Assembly (NCBI RefSeq): GCF_963678635.1
Contig: NC_087062.1
Span: 67,627,415 to 67,691,414 of the forward strand
From: Symsagittifera roscoffensis
Lineage: Eukaryota; Xenacoelomorpha; Acoela; Convolutidae
DNA length: 64,000 nt
Direction: 5' to 3'
Position 1 is the first letter of the stretch; each line of letters starts with the position of its first letter. The position numbers and the translations under genes are program-made. The notes under the pieces were generated by a model that saw nothing but the letters and a program-made list of their open reading frames with translations, did not search any database and was not told where the DNA came from. Shown piece after piece: positions 1-11,223 of the stretch.

Positions 1-1
1 G

Positions 2-172
2 GAGGAGGTGGTATCAGCTGAACACCCCATCGCAATAGACGAAGATGAGGGGTTCACGCGAAGCAATGTCTCAAAACACCCCACCAAAACAACCACCAGC
101 GATGGAACCTCGATCAGCTCTGCGTTCTATAGAGAACCTCCAGAACTTTTCTGCTACTCGACAGCTCTTTGA
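2..172 (+). CDS. C-terminal end of a host protein (partial)
   Basis: This is the only open frame at the left edge: 56 sense codons and a TGA at 170-172, continuing off the window. Base composition is clearly richer in G and C than the following kilobases, which supports real coding sequence. The visible peptide is acidic, then Ser/Thr-rich, and ends in YSTAL. No domain is recognisable, so function is unknown. It could be the last exon of a multi-exon gene; no splice acceptor is visible within the window, so the exon start lies to the left. Confidence rests on composition and frame only. Confidence 0.5.
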   Translation, partial: EEVVSAEHPIAIDEDEGFTRSNVSKHPTKTTTSDGTSISSAFYREPPELFCYSTAL

Positions 173-1178
173 TTTATAATTTTTGTAGAAAAAAGTGTTG
201 CTTGTCATTTATTTCATCTTTTGTTTTTATTATCTTTTTCAAATTTCTCTTAACTGTGAGAATTCTTTCCAAAAACGCTGAACCAACAGTATGAGTGGAA
301 GCCGGTTTCTGATTAGAAAATGAATGGCCTTTGCGTTTTTTGTGCAATAGTGTTTCTTGCAATACTTGGCATTCTTTTCGCTTCTTTCCATTGCAAGTTG
401 TCATGTACAGCGCCATTAGGATAGTTAAAATTTTCACCAATAACATAAGGATTTGTACAGAGTGTAAAGACAACCAATAATTTGAAATGTGAAACAAAAT
501 TTACCCAATCGTTGCAAAATTTGACGAAAGTTGAATCAATCAGAATTCTGTAGAATTTAAAATTTTCTAAAGAACAGTAGGTAAGAGATGTGGGTAGAGA
601 CACACTAATCTTGCGTTACTCTATATTTTCGTAAAAATTACTGGAAACGGAAATAAACATCAATTTTTTACAAAAATCTGAAAAAAAAATCGGAGAAGAG
701 CTTGACACATAGCAGCAGCAATCTGGAAGAATGGTTTTTGCTTAGACTTACAGATTTTTATAGGAGCAGTAACACTTACACATTTTCCATTTATGGAAAC
801 TTTATACAAACATTCCATATTTTAGTTTGACTCATACTGTTTAATTCCTTTTTCATTTAATCTCATAATCAGTTCTCTCATTTCTTCTCATCTGGTCAAT
901 TTGCTTTTTTATTCAAAATGTACTAGAGAAAGGCCGCTAGTCCCAATTAAATTGAAAATTCCAAAAATCAAACAAAAACTGGGAGATTTGCTTGGTCCCA
1001 AAACTCATACAGGGGGAAAATTACTCTGATCCCTGTTTCCAACTATTCAAGAAAATTGAGTCTTTCTTGGTGAAAAAGAAGGAGTAGAGATCTCTATAAT
1101 TAAAAGTACTGTTAATCACAATGCTAAAAGTTTTCGACTCGTTTCTATATAGAACCCACTTTTGATAAAGATTCAACT
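173..1178. other. AT-rich non-coding stretch
   Basis: I see no convincing gene. Open frames here are short, AT-driven and lack motifs. The first part is presumably the 3' UTR and downstream flank of the gene ending at 172. Confidence 0.5.
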
Positions 1179-1427
1179 ATGGATCACGAGCTTGCCAACT
1201 GCAACAAAGTGTATGACGTAGCGACTTACAATAGAAAACAAGTTTGTGTCATGATCAAGAAGTACAATGTTAACAAATCTCCCATCATTCAGATTCGACT
1301 CTTCACTGCGAGAGAGAATGAAGCAAAGAAACAAGTTGCCTATGTCAACTATACTTTGAACAAATTCAAAGAACTGTACCAAATTTCGGGAGAATTTATA
1401 TTTGCTGAGAACTGTAATTTACAATAA
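1179..1427 (+). CDS. small hypothetical protein, 82 residues
   Basis: An ATG-initiated frame of 82 codons with mixed, protein-like composition, several Lys/Asn and three Cys residues, and no signal peptide or membrane segment. An AATAAA motif overlaps the TAA stop (1423-1428), a compact arrangement in which the gene would end at its own polyadenylation signal. I do not recognise the family. It lies about 2 kb upstream of Polinton-like remnants on the same strand and could be one of that element's small genes, or an exon of a host gene. Neither can be decided from sequence alone. Confidence 0.3.
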   Translation: MDHELANCNKVYDVATYNRKQVCVMIKKYNVNKSPIIQIRLFTARENEAKKQVAYVNYTLNKFKELYQISGEFIFAENCNLQ

Positions 1428-3287
1428 AATGTTTTTTTTTTATGTTTTTTGTCTTAAAATTTGAGTGCTTATTCTCCAAAATCATTTATTGGGTTTTCAA
1501 AAAATTTAATCATAAATCTTCACAATAAATTGGAACTTTTTCATATTGTTTTACAAGAAAAAACCCAAAAAAATTCCATAACTGTTATAGAATCACAAAA
1601 TTTACCAAACTTGCAAATTTGGACTTAGACTCACAAACATCCCATTTGAGTGGACTCTGCATAAGGGTTGAAGAAAAGTCTTCATAGAATACTGATCCGA
1701 TAAAACAAAAACAAATATAATAGAGCAGTGGAATAGCGTAGAAAAGGAAATAATTAATATTTACAACTACAAAGGGAAGAATATGATAAATTGCTCGATA
1801 CACTTTCCTTATTACCAGGTTATGAAAAAAAATCTAAAAAACTTATACTATTCTCTATGAATGTACTGTAGAAATTGAACGTATACCAATTGACGAATTT
1901 GAAAGAATTTTCTAGAATTTTTGAGTTTATAAAGAAAGAGTTTTCGTCAAATACAAAAAGAAAAAAATTATAACTTTGTACCTGTATTTGTGTGGATCCG
2001 GTAATAAATTTGAAAAAAATGGACCAAAATTTTCCTTTTGGAGGTTTAATTGGATTGTTAATTTCCTGTATGGAATTTTTTTGCAAACTCAAAATCTCTA
2101 GACTTCATGCAATTCTTCATGACTCTGCTGGATCTGTGAATTCTAATACAAAAAAGGAGCTGGAATTTAATATGTTGCCTCTAGTCTTCTCAGTTCATGT
2201 ATTCTTGGTCACGTGACTAGATTACCATTCTGTTTATATGTTAATATTTTTGTTTCATCAGTATATCCTGAGAAAACAGTTAACATAATGAGTCTGGTTG
2301 TTTGGTATTTTGACTGTTTTGAAAACGAAATAGTAAAAGAATTAGGAGTTTGTAAGGATTGACAAACTGTACAAATTTTCTTTTTCATCCCAAAAAAATT
2401 AAAGCAAGATACAAATCTTCTGGGAATGAGTTGGAGCAGCGGTTGCAAAAAATATACTGAACTTGAAAGTATTGAAAAATCTGGTAATCTCTGAAACGGA
2501 GTTTTTGCAAAATAAAATTTAAAAAAAGTAAAAGTCTGTCAGAAATTCTGGAGACAATAGTTACAAATTTGGATGACTAGAGTTTGATTTTTAAAGATGA
2601 AGAATACGAGTGGAGTTGTAGCAACTTTCAAGTACTTCGTGCAAAAACTTTTCACTGTGCAGAAAGAACAGCATTCGCATACGGAACATGGACTCGATGT
2701 TTTATAACAAAATATAAATCACTTTGATTGGTTGGAAATTGTTACTTTTCAACCAGCATTTAAAAAAACGTTTTATATTCCTCAACATTATCAACCTCTC
2801 CATAGTAAAATGCAGAAAAAAACCCTAATTTACCCAAGGAGTAGATTTTGACGTGAGTGAAAAACGTCCCAATAACGGAACTAAGTGTCTACTTAAATTT
2901 GATAATTCTTGAGAAAAAATTCTGAACACCAAACCATTCATTTGTGAAAATTGTCACTGCTGGAAAAATTAGGAATCTGAACTCAATATACATCAATTAC
3001 AATTTCTTTCATTAAAGCAAGTTGGGAAGAGATGAAGAGTTAAAAAGCATGCACGTAGTCTTGTTAAAGTTACCGAGACATGTTTTTAAAATCAATACAT
3101 TAAGTCAAAAACTAGGGCTATGATCTCAATTGAAAGAATGTTATCAAGGTGCAACAGCAGTTCCTTATGGTCATTTATTAAATGATTCAACCCAAAACAG
3201 TTGATTCCTTTAGATATTGCTTTTATAGTGGTTCTGTTCTAACAAAATTTTATTTACCAGCCGGAGGAGAGACAAAATTTCTGGACG
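1428..3287. other. AT-rich stretch, no supported gene
   Basis: Only short low-complexity frames on both strands. A fragment near 2590-2712 (+) has somewhat better composition but no start, motif or match I can name. This could be degraded mobile-element sequence. Confidence 0.4.
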
Positions 3288-3482
3288 ATGAAAACACAAT
3301 ATGTCTCTAATCTCCCAAAGTTTCAAACACTTTCCCGTAGGATTCGAAAACAATCCATTCTCAATTGTCCAAAAGATTTCATACAGTTTCTGAGCGAGTG
3401 TTTGGTAAACCTTTCAAAAATACAGCTTCAAAACCTTAGGAAAGAAGATGTATTAAATAATAGAAAAAAAATTCAGTATTAA
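3288..3482 (+). CDS. small ORF, possible Polinton-like accessory protein
   Basis: An ATG frame of 64 codons preceded by a purine-rich stretch. The peptide is basic and Leu-rich, with a pattern (two arginines followed by LNCP, then a Phe/Leu/Cys-rich helix) that reminds me of a short conserved ORF carried by invertebrate Polinton/Maverick elements. That resemblance is from memory of the family and is the only functional hint. The frame ends at TAA (3480-3482), earlier than I would expect, so the gene may be truncated. The location, 1.3 kb before capsid-like remnants on the same strand, fits an element-encoded gene. A chance ORF remains possible. Confidence 0.3.
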   Translation: MKTQYVSNLPKFQTLSRRIRKQSILNCPKDFIQFLSECLVNLSKIQLQNLRKEDVLNNRKKIQY

Positions 3483-3661
3483 CGCAAAAAAGAATTCCTT
3501 TACACAATACAAGAACTATTTTATTTTAAACTAAAGCGTTACAATTGATATCTATTATAACGCTATTTTTTTCGAAAAAAAACACACCTGAAAAGCTTTG
3601 AGTTGACAACAAAACTTCAATGTGAAAATTTTGTTCCCATATTGCAAAAACTGTTTCTACC

Positions 3662-3847
3662 ATGAACTGTCGCAAAAATGGATCAATTGGAAAATCTCCG
3701 AGAGATGTGAAAAATAATGATTTCTTATCAGGTTTGTATAACAAATTGTTCATGAAATATACTAAACCAAAACTCAAAATTGACAATAGAGTTATAAATT
3801 GGAAAAATGATATTTCGAAAAGGACGAAAGCCCCAGTTTACCAATAA
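3662..3847 (+). pseudogene. possible remnant of a Polinton-like ORF
   Basis: An ATG frame of 61 codons, Lys-rich, continuing past its stop in broken frames with similar composition to about 3967. There is no motif that fixes a function. It is listed because it lies between two better-supported element remnants on the same strand and has protein-like rather than low-complexity composition. It may be a shadow of nothing at all. Confidence 0.2.
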
Positions 3848-3967
3848 AAATTTTGAAATCTCATCAATATCAACAAAGAAACCGCCATCATTTATCATGA
3901 AAGGTCTCAAAAAAGAAGAAATTACTGTCAAATTTTATGAAAAAGAGCTGAGGAGATGTTCAGATTA

Positions 3968-4836
3968 AAGGTAAATCGTTTTTAAAATTACATTTTTATC
4001 AATCAATTGTCATAAATTCTTTTACTATTGAGCTAGTTTCTAATGCTTCCTATAATTGTTATCCAAATATTAGTTTTAGTTCATTTACCAATTTTCTAAC
4101 GGAACAAATACTTTTTAGAGGAGAATGGGAGGTTGCTATTTCAGAAAGTTTGTGCCCTTCCTTGTACCTAATTGTTTTTGTGGGAAAATTTAACTTTCAT
4201 AGATGGTTCCAAGTTTTGTTTACTTACTTGTAGCCATGATTGATAAACTTTGAAAACATCCAGGTGCACAAAAAATGAATAAAACGGAACTTTTATTTTA
4301 GTAGAAAAATTAAATAAACAATAGCCATTCATTTACCTGAGGGTCACTCACTGTTTATATTCAAAGTGCTGATTTGAGTCACATTTTAGGTTGTAATTAA
4401 TAGCAAAATCAGACAAGTGTTATAATGAGTGGAGGAGGACCGAATTATCTTCAGTATTCTTACGACATAATAAGAATACTTTACCTGATGATATGTAGTA
4501 ATATTAAAGAATATAATGTAGCAGGTGATATAAAAACTCCTTCACTTTGTTGTGTTCCTTTTATTTACAAAAAAAATGACACATAAAATGTGCTGGACAG
4601 TACATGAATTATCAATCCTTTACGAATCTTCAACTTAAAAATTTATTTAAAAACCCTTTCCATAGCATAAAAATTAAACTAAGGGTTACTACAGGTGAAA
4701 AAATTCCTTTTATTTCTTAGGTTTCAATAGTTGTTCTCTAGTTCCGCAAAAATTTGGAAAATCATTTTTGATTTATACTTCATTCAAAAATAGTTGCTCA
4801 AATTTCAGCTAATTCTTTTATTTTTTTTTGGTGGAC
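3968..4836. other. AT-rich stretch, no supported gene
   Basis: No open frame with protein-like composition was found on either strand. It presumably belongs to the decayed element on both sides. Confidence 0.4.
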
Positions 4837-5176
4837 ATGGGGTGGACTGACGGACATGGTGGACAACGTGGAAGAAGTTTTGGTGCTCTTGCACGAACTC
4901 TTGGTACAACTGTACTCCCGTTTTGTAAAAAACCTTTTTTAAAAAACAAACTTCTCAGCTGCAAAAAGAATTGGAGCAGGTTTATTTGAAATTGCAGCAC
5001 CAGAGGTTGAAGAAATTAATTGTGGACAAAAAACTCAAATTAATTGCAACAGATTTTGGAGCAAAAACAGTTCAAAAACAGTTGGGGGTGCAAAAAAATC
5101 CAAGCGCAGATCTAGTAGAAACATTTCTCAAAAATTAGATCGAAAAGACATTTTTGACAAAATAAAATGCAAATAA
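4837..5176 (+). pseudogene. Polinton/Maverick minor capsid-like protein, frameshifted
   Basis: The ATG at 4837 opens a Gly-rich N-terminus containing GGQRGRSFGALARTLG, typical of the small DNA-binding or minor virion proteins of Polinton/Maverick elements (distant relatives of adenovirus core/minor capsid proteins). The first frame stops at 4987-4989. A neighbouring frame entered around 4961 carries on to TAA at 5174-5176 and ends in a very basic Lys/Arg/Ser tail, as expected for this class. At least one frameshift therefore splits the gene. The product would have been a structural component of virus-like particles. The next remnant downstream is capsid-like, matching the usual order. Family assignment is by pattern, with no search run. 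Confidence 0.55.
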
Positions 5177-5247
5177 ATTAAAGTAATCATTTTCGGTACG
5201 GGGTTTTTACAATTTCTTCTTTGGAAACTGTTGATAAAGTCTAAGTT

Positions 5248-6211
5248 TTGGAAACAATTACAACATCTTGCACACATAAAGTTCTTCCCCGTGGTTCTCT
5301 AGATGAAAGCAGAATCGAGATTGAATTTGAGACGGACCGTAATTTTTACTTGGATATGGGTGACACTCACCACAAGTTAAAGCTTCGATTATTCAAGGGA
5401 AGTTTGCATGATGCTTTCGAAAAAAGAAAAAGCAGAACATAAAGCAAAATCAGTGGATGAGTCAGATGAGGAACTAGAACCTTATTTAATTTATGTAAAC
5501 AACTTACTTTTTCTCTGTTCGCCAATTGTGAAGTTCATTTTAACAATACAATGGTCTACAACGGCAATGAATTATATCCTCATAAAGCACAATTATCGAA
5601 CGAATTCAACTTGTTGGCAGTGATTAAAAAAAAAAGCTTGTTTGTCATAGTTTATAGAATTTCGGGAAGCAATTGATATGAATCCGTTTACTGATAGAGC
5701 AAATTCACCAGGAACAGAAATAATTTTTTCACACTATGCAAGGCTTGCCATTGATTTGTTTACTTGTGAAAAGTTTTTACTATTAAAAACCAAACTTCGA
5801 TTTAAATTAATTTAAGCTAAACCTGATTTTTCATGCTCTCTGATAATCCAAATTTTAGTCTGAATTCTGTTGATTTCTGAATCTAATCAACAATACTTGG
5901 AATGGAACCTGGAAAGGAAAACTGCTAATTACAATTACATAGCAACTATATCAAGAACCTTTATTATTCCATCTCGTCGAAACCAGTTTACTCAGGAAAA
6001 TGTTTCCAATAATGCTCCAATAATAAGAAGAATAGCTGTTGCAATAAATACAAGTTCATCTGTTGCGCAGTCTTTTAATAAAAATCCTATCAACTACCAA
6101 CAAAGTCGTTTAAGAGAGCTTAGAGTTTTTTGGAGTAGCATGGCAATTGTTACTACATTAGGTACAAATTCTCCTTGTCGCCCTGATGTTACAACAATGA
6201 AAACAATATAG
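5248..6211 (+). pseudogene. Polinton/Maverick major capsid-like protein, broken
   Basis: Four open stretches on the same strand read as successive parts of one protein: 5248-5442, 5408-5623, 5654-5816 and 5870-6211. They carry motifs I associate with the double-jelly-roll capsid of invertebrate Polintons (the protein long annotated as uncharacterised F54H12.2-like), for example VLPRGSLDESRIEIEFETDR near the start and EWNLERKTANYNY plus FIIPSRRNQF in the last part. At least three stops or frame changes separate the parts, so the gene is dead. It follows the minor-capsid-like remnant by about 70 bases. Further capsid C-terminal sequence continues into the tandem repeats at 6285-6770. There is no sign of introns. 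Confidence 0.6.
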
Positions 6212-6284
6212 TTTAACGAACATTTTCCCCAGCTACTTCTATGGAAGATTTTTAAAATCATTATTTTTTTGTTTTTGATTGACT

Positions 6285-6770
6285 ACATTACAGGATGCAG
6301 CTGAACAGTTGCATTATCCAAAAGTTAGTGGTGAACGCTTGAGGTTAGAAATGATTTTCCAATTTCCCTAGGAGCAAGTAACAAAAGTTATAGTCCTGGG
6401 AGAAAGACTATCAAATATTCAATTTGAACAGTTGCATTATCCAAAAATCAGTGGAGAAAGCAAGAGGTTAGAAAAGGTTTTCCAGTTTCCTTTGGAGAAA
6501 GACTATTTTTGGATAATGTACCAGGAACAGAAATAATTTTTTCACACTATGCAAGGCTTGCCATTGATTCTAGCATCTAAGTAACAGAAGTTATAGTCTT
6601 GGGAGAAAGACTATCAAATATTCAAGCTGAACAGTTGCATTATCCAAAAGTTAGTGGAGAAAGCTAGAGGTTAGAAATGGTTTTCCAATTTCCCTTGGAG
6701 AAAGTATGAGAAGTTATAGTCTTGGGAGAAGGACAATCAAATATTCAAGTTGACAAATTCGGAACAGTCG
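6285..6770 (+). repeat. tandemly amplified capsid C-terminal segment
   Basis: Three imperfect copies of a roughly 120-base segment start near 6303, 6423 and 6627. Each begins GAACAGTTGCATTATCC and ends near TATCAAATATTCAA. In the reading frame they encode the end of the capsid-like protein (first copy with an internal TAG). The middle copy contains a roughly 50-base insert (about 6520-6569) that duplicates 5708-5757 from earlier in the same remnant. Confidence 0.75.
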
Positions 6771-7239
6771 CTAAAAATCTTCACTTTTTTTGAGATTTCA
6801 GGTTTCTATAAAAATATTGAACTATTTTTGGATTTTTTCTGATTATTGTCACTCTACTTTCAATTTTTTTTCAGACCTGATTCATTGAAAACCCGATAAA
6901 TTTCTACAACCTAGACTGTAAAACAGTGTTCAATAACATTTGTCCAGTACATTTGACTTAAGTATTGGACTTTGTTGAATCAGCATCTAAATGCCTGTAA
7001 GTCATCAATCTCAAATTTTTATCCTAAAATGCATTATCAGGCTATCCATTTCATTTTTAAGATATGAATCAACAAACAATTGCAAAGATGGATAATTTTT
7101 GTCTTCTGTAGAATACCGCAGAAGTTATTAAGCTCATGTTCAAATATATGGGGTCTTATCCCTCTGATAAAACTCCTCAACTAAAAAAAACACTCTTTTG
7201 CGATAATTAAATCAGCTCCAAGCAATGATAGAGTAGAAT
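6771..7239. other. AT-rich stretch, no supported gene
   Basis: Nothing recognisable; probably the degraded continuation of the Polinton-like element. Confidence 0.4.
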
Positions 7240-7514
7240 ATTGAATCCTGATTGCTCGATTGGACAAACATACTACTATGCTGATTCTTTGGGTCGAAAA
7301 AGAACAACCTATTCCTTTCAAACAAGAAAATTATTGGCGATTGGTTAGCAGAAAACTACAAAAAATTGATATTTTATGTAAAGTTTTACGCAATTTACTC
7401 ATCATTTCTTCGTTTTTGAATTCTACCAGACTGTTAGTGTTTATGATGTTAGTGTTTCGAATTTTATCAGTAATCATATGTAAGAACGCAGTATGTTACT
7501 TTTTATATGAATGA
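7240..7514 (+). pseudogene. possible remnant of an element protease or other ORF
   Basis: Overlapping + frames in this stretch have protein-like composition. One contains the phrase YYADSLGRKRTTYPF and is soon interrupted by stops; another is open for 84 codons (7260-7514). A short D-S-[LF]-G motif after aromatic residues occurs in adenain-like cysteine proteases of Polintons, which is why the remnant is noted, but the catalytic His and Cys cannot be located. It lies downstream of the capsid remnants on the same strand. This is a weak call. Confidence 0.2.
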
Positions 7515-8180
7515 AAATTGATGCAATAAAAAAATATATATGATGTGGAAACTTATACTGTAACTGTAAATTTGTAACTGTGAGTTTCTATTTGTTGTTA
7601 AACGTTTCTTTACTTATTTTCTTATTAAAAAATAAAACTTACGATTTTATTTGAGAATAGCCGGGAACATATAGGAAAATTTAAAGAAAATGATTATTTG
7701 TGAATAGTGGGAGCAGTAAGATTGATACAAACTATAAGAGGTTAACTGAATGTCATTAATTTCAACAATGATACTGAATAGAAAGTTTTTCTAGATAATT
7801 TTTATTTGCTTCAACACTAATCTTCTAGAAACTTTACCTTGTATAAGATGTATATAAAAAAAAACAAATTTTCAAAATCCACAGATTAAACCTTTTTTCA
7901 TCTTTGTCAGAGTAAACTTCTAAAAACATTTAGTAGAAATTGATAGTTGAGAAGGATGAGATTGTATGGTGAATTGAGATGATGATTTAAGAATGGAAAT
8001 TGAAAAAAATGAAAAATTCGACTGGAAACCTAGCGAGTGATTTTCGAAATGTGATTTTCGAAAAACATAGCGAGTGATTTTCGAAATTTTTTCTGTTGTT
8101 GCAAAAGCTAACTCCATCTGTTACACTAAAATTTTCTCACGCTTACAAAAATATTATTTAAAAAAACTCCTTATCATAAT
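7515..8180. other. AT-rich stretch, no supported gene
   Basis: No gene seen. It contains a short local direct repeat, TAGCGAGTGATTTTCGAAAT, at about 8031 and 8068. Confidence 0.4.
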
Positions 8181-8189
8181 TGACGTCCA

Positions 8190-8392
8190 TGCTAGCCGTG
8201 GGGGGTAAATTCTGGAGTTGCATTTTTGATATATTTCTATGGGAAAGTTTTTGTGTACGTCCACTAGCTATCTTAAGTAAACAAACATTAGTTTGTTTGC
8301 ATACTTCAGCGTCCTCACTCACCACGGGGGGTAACATCTGTTGTAGCAAATTTGACATATTTGTCTGATAAAATTTCAGTTTAAGTCCACTA
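8190..8392. repeat. two diverged tandem copies of a ~75-130 base unit
   Basis: CCGTGGGGGGTAA near 8198 and CACGGGGGGTAA near 8321 each lead into similar sequence (a stretch ending in GACATATTTGTCTG or GATATATTTCTATG, then GTCCACTA). A short palindrome of the form AAACAAACATTAGTTTGTTT lies between them at about 8278-8297. Confidence 0.4.
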
Positions 8393-8644
8393 AATTGCTT
8401 TATTAAATAAATATGAAAATTGATAAATATGAAATTTGACGTGGAAAAAATTGAGTTTTTTTGAGGAAAATATCATCTGAAGCTTACTATCAAGAACGTC
8501 AAGAAAACTATCAAATCGTAACATATGTGAATTTAAACGTTCCCGTTTAGAGTCTTGAACATTGCTGTATCGGCAAAATCGGACGCTGTATTTTTAATCG
8601 AATTTTGCCATTTTACAATCCTAACCTCTGAAACCTAAAAACTA

Positions 8645-8947
8645 TCATAATGCAATGGGAAATCTATTCCTTATGTTAATACATAGCGTGGAGACTGGAT
8701 AGACTTTAGCCTCACTTAATACGTGAGGTTCTCCACTACCCCTGCATCCGGCTGAACCTACCCGACATATACTACTGATAGCAGTTAAGGCCATTAATAA
8801 GAAGCACGTGAATCCTGAAATCCTAGTGCTGGCACTGACTCGACGCAGGAGTATTTTGGTTGAAAGGGGCGTGACCTCATTTTCCTTGCCTTCGTACAAT
8901 CCAAACAGAGAAAAAAGCAGGCACAAGAATTGTAAGCTCTTTTTCAC
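8645..8947 (-). other. uncharacterised ORF, 100 codons, signal-peptide-like N-terminus
   Basis: This open frame has noticeably higher G+C than its surroundings. The first 20 residues (after two lysines) are hydrophobic and end near Gly/Glu, as in a secretory signal; a second hydrophobic patch follows around residue 50. No motif is recognised. The GC-rich island could instead be part of an old element or an RNA, and the frame could be accidental. Confidence 0.2.
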
Positions 8948-11141
8948 TTAATTTTTTTTAAAAGACTTTGAAAAACACTCACACAAAAAGTATTACTTGA
9001 GTATATGCAAGTGAAAGAGAAAAAAATAAAGTTTTCTTTTAATTTTCAGCTTTAAAATTAGGAATTAAACTTTAGCAAACGAAAATGGCCTAATGTTTGT
9101 TTGATTCTGGACTTTTGGTTTCAAAAAACTTACCGAGCAAGCCGTATCCACTGAAATTTTAAAACTCACAATTGTATCATCACCGATACCGATATGCAGA
9201 AGTTTCTTCGTCTTTGAACCGTCGTCGTCGTAGATTAAGTTTATATAGAGCAAAGAAAGTTGTCATTTTCGCTGACTTATTTCTTCCAACCAAGCATTTA
9301 TCAAAAGACAATAATTTTTCTCTTGACTCGATTGCGGTTCTGGCGGGAATTGACAGTTTTAATCTGTACATTTTTGTCTTTATTATTTGCAGCCGATTTT
9401 ATCGCCATTTATTAAGATTCTAAACTGTTCTTTGTTTTCACGTCGTTGGAAAAACAGTTAAGTGATCGTTGGTAAACATTTTTACGCATTTCAAACAGGA
9501 GCTTGATTTTTAAACGATCAGGCTTGTTTCACTTTTGGAGGGATTAAAAATTTTGTTTACCAAGCCCTCGTCTTTGAAGGGATTAAAAGTTTTGCGTGCC
9601 TTACCCTCGTTTACTTGGCCTCCGTCTTGTTTGTGAAATTGAGGTAGTTTAAATATACTTTTTCTTCAATAATTACCAGGTTCAAGGCATCCAATGGATT
9701 TAATGCTTCCGAGAAAAGCCTCGGTTGCCGGACGCAGTTTCTCATGTTAAAACTGAACACAACTGTTCTGCATTAGTTCCATTTCGCATGTGTATGCTAG
9801 GTCGTATAATACTCCTCAAAATGAATCATAGGACTCTCTGTCCTTTTGGTTACTACTCAATTTTGTATCGTTTGAAAGTGATATTAGTTGGTTTCACGAA
9901 AGTGGTTTCTAATAGAACAAACCATTTGTGAAGGGTGAAAGTTATAATTTTTACCCTGGGGTGTTTTTTGAAGAGATACTTTTTCCGTCAGATCCTAAGG
10001 CCAAATATAAAATTGAGCTTGCTTTTTGTCTGCTTCATTTTTTTTCATACCAACGAGATTTCAATTTTCCTCCGCGATTCTTTTGTCTCCTGCAGTCTCG
10101 TAAACTCACATCAGATTTTTGTTTCTGGACTCCCTGGTATTCCTCTGTGGTTCATTTTCTGAATCTTGGGAGCGTTCTAGTGTTGGTGTTTCTGTCTATG
10201 ACTCCAATTGTTTTGAATTGTCAATGTCTAGATTCTTTATGGCAATAATTGCCAGATGGAATTGGTCAATTCAATTTGTCCATTGGTTGGGGGTTCTACC
10301 GTATGGTTAGGCCACAAAGCAGGAACTCCCCGCAGATTTCTATCCGTTGAATGTGCCATAATAAAGAGTGTTCAAATACCACTGGTGTACTTAAGATTAA
10401 TAAAGCTAAGAAAGCAAAAAAAACAGAATGAATTGATTTAAAACGGTATTTTATAAAACAAAATATTAGAAAAGCGCCGCCAAGTCAAATGGACTTCGAG
10501 ACGCAATTTAGCAAGTGTCTAATTAAGAACAGAGGTCAAACTAAGAGAAATAAAATAAAAATCACAACAGTCTTGTAGTTGTCTAGTTGATTGTCTGAAA
10601 ACAAATTTTCAGAATTTTTTTTTCTAGTCGAGTGATATTCGCCAGATGATATCTATCAAATTGTCAGTTTTAATCATTTAACATTTGAAATCAAACTTTT
10701 CTTTCGAAAGTAATAAATTTATGACATGTAATCATAATGTTTATCATGCAGTATCAATAACTAACTGAACTAAGGAGTTTTGGGGAAAAAATAAGAATAT
10801 CACTCTGAGGACCAGTAAAAGTTGCCCCGTCAAGCAGACTAATGAGAGGGAGAGAGAGATTTGGCACAGCTTTCTTGTCGCTTTCTGGCGTCATATCGCA
10901 ACAAAAGCTCGAAGTTGTCTTCCCTAAAGCCCTAAAGGCTCGAATTTTTCGCTTATCGGTAATAATTGCTTTAATTAAACTAATTTGGACTGGAAACTTA
11001 TAGAAACAAGGATATTGGGCCCATCTGAACAATTCTTCCTTAATCCCTTTGACCAAATTCATGAACCTCATTTAGGACCACAAGTGAACCCCCCTCACAC
11101 AGTCTAGACCAGTAACGTTTTAAACTTTTGGGATTTTTCAG
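8948..11141. other. intergenic or intronic stretch, no supported gene
   Basis: Several medium-length frames exist on both strands (for example around 9172-9423 and 9928-10248) but none has a motif, good start context or convincing splice sites. A possible exon-like GC-richer patch follows an AG at about 9680, without support. If 11142-11223 is a terminal exon, part of this stretch is probably its gene's introns. Confidence 0.4.
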
Positions 11142-11223
11142 AAGTTACGACAATGGCGACGCCGGTTTCTCGAGTATGTACGATGAGTTGGGTTTGTCCA
11201 TGGACAGCCGAACAGATACATAG
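11142..11223 (+). CDS. terminal exon of a host gene (partial)
   Basis: A T-rich splice acceptor (GGGATTTTTCAG, AG at 11140-11141) is followed by an open frame that begins one base in (11143) and runs 26 codons to TAG at 11221-11223. The peptide is polar, beginning SYDNGDAGFSSMYDEL, with human-readable C-terminal-tail character and higher G+C than the flanks. The preceding exons could not be identified with confidence. Function unknown. Confidence 0.4.
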
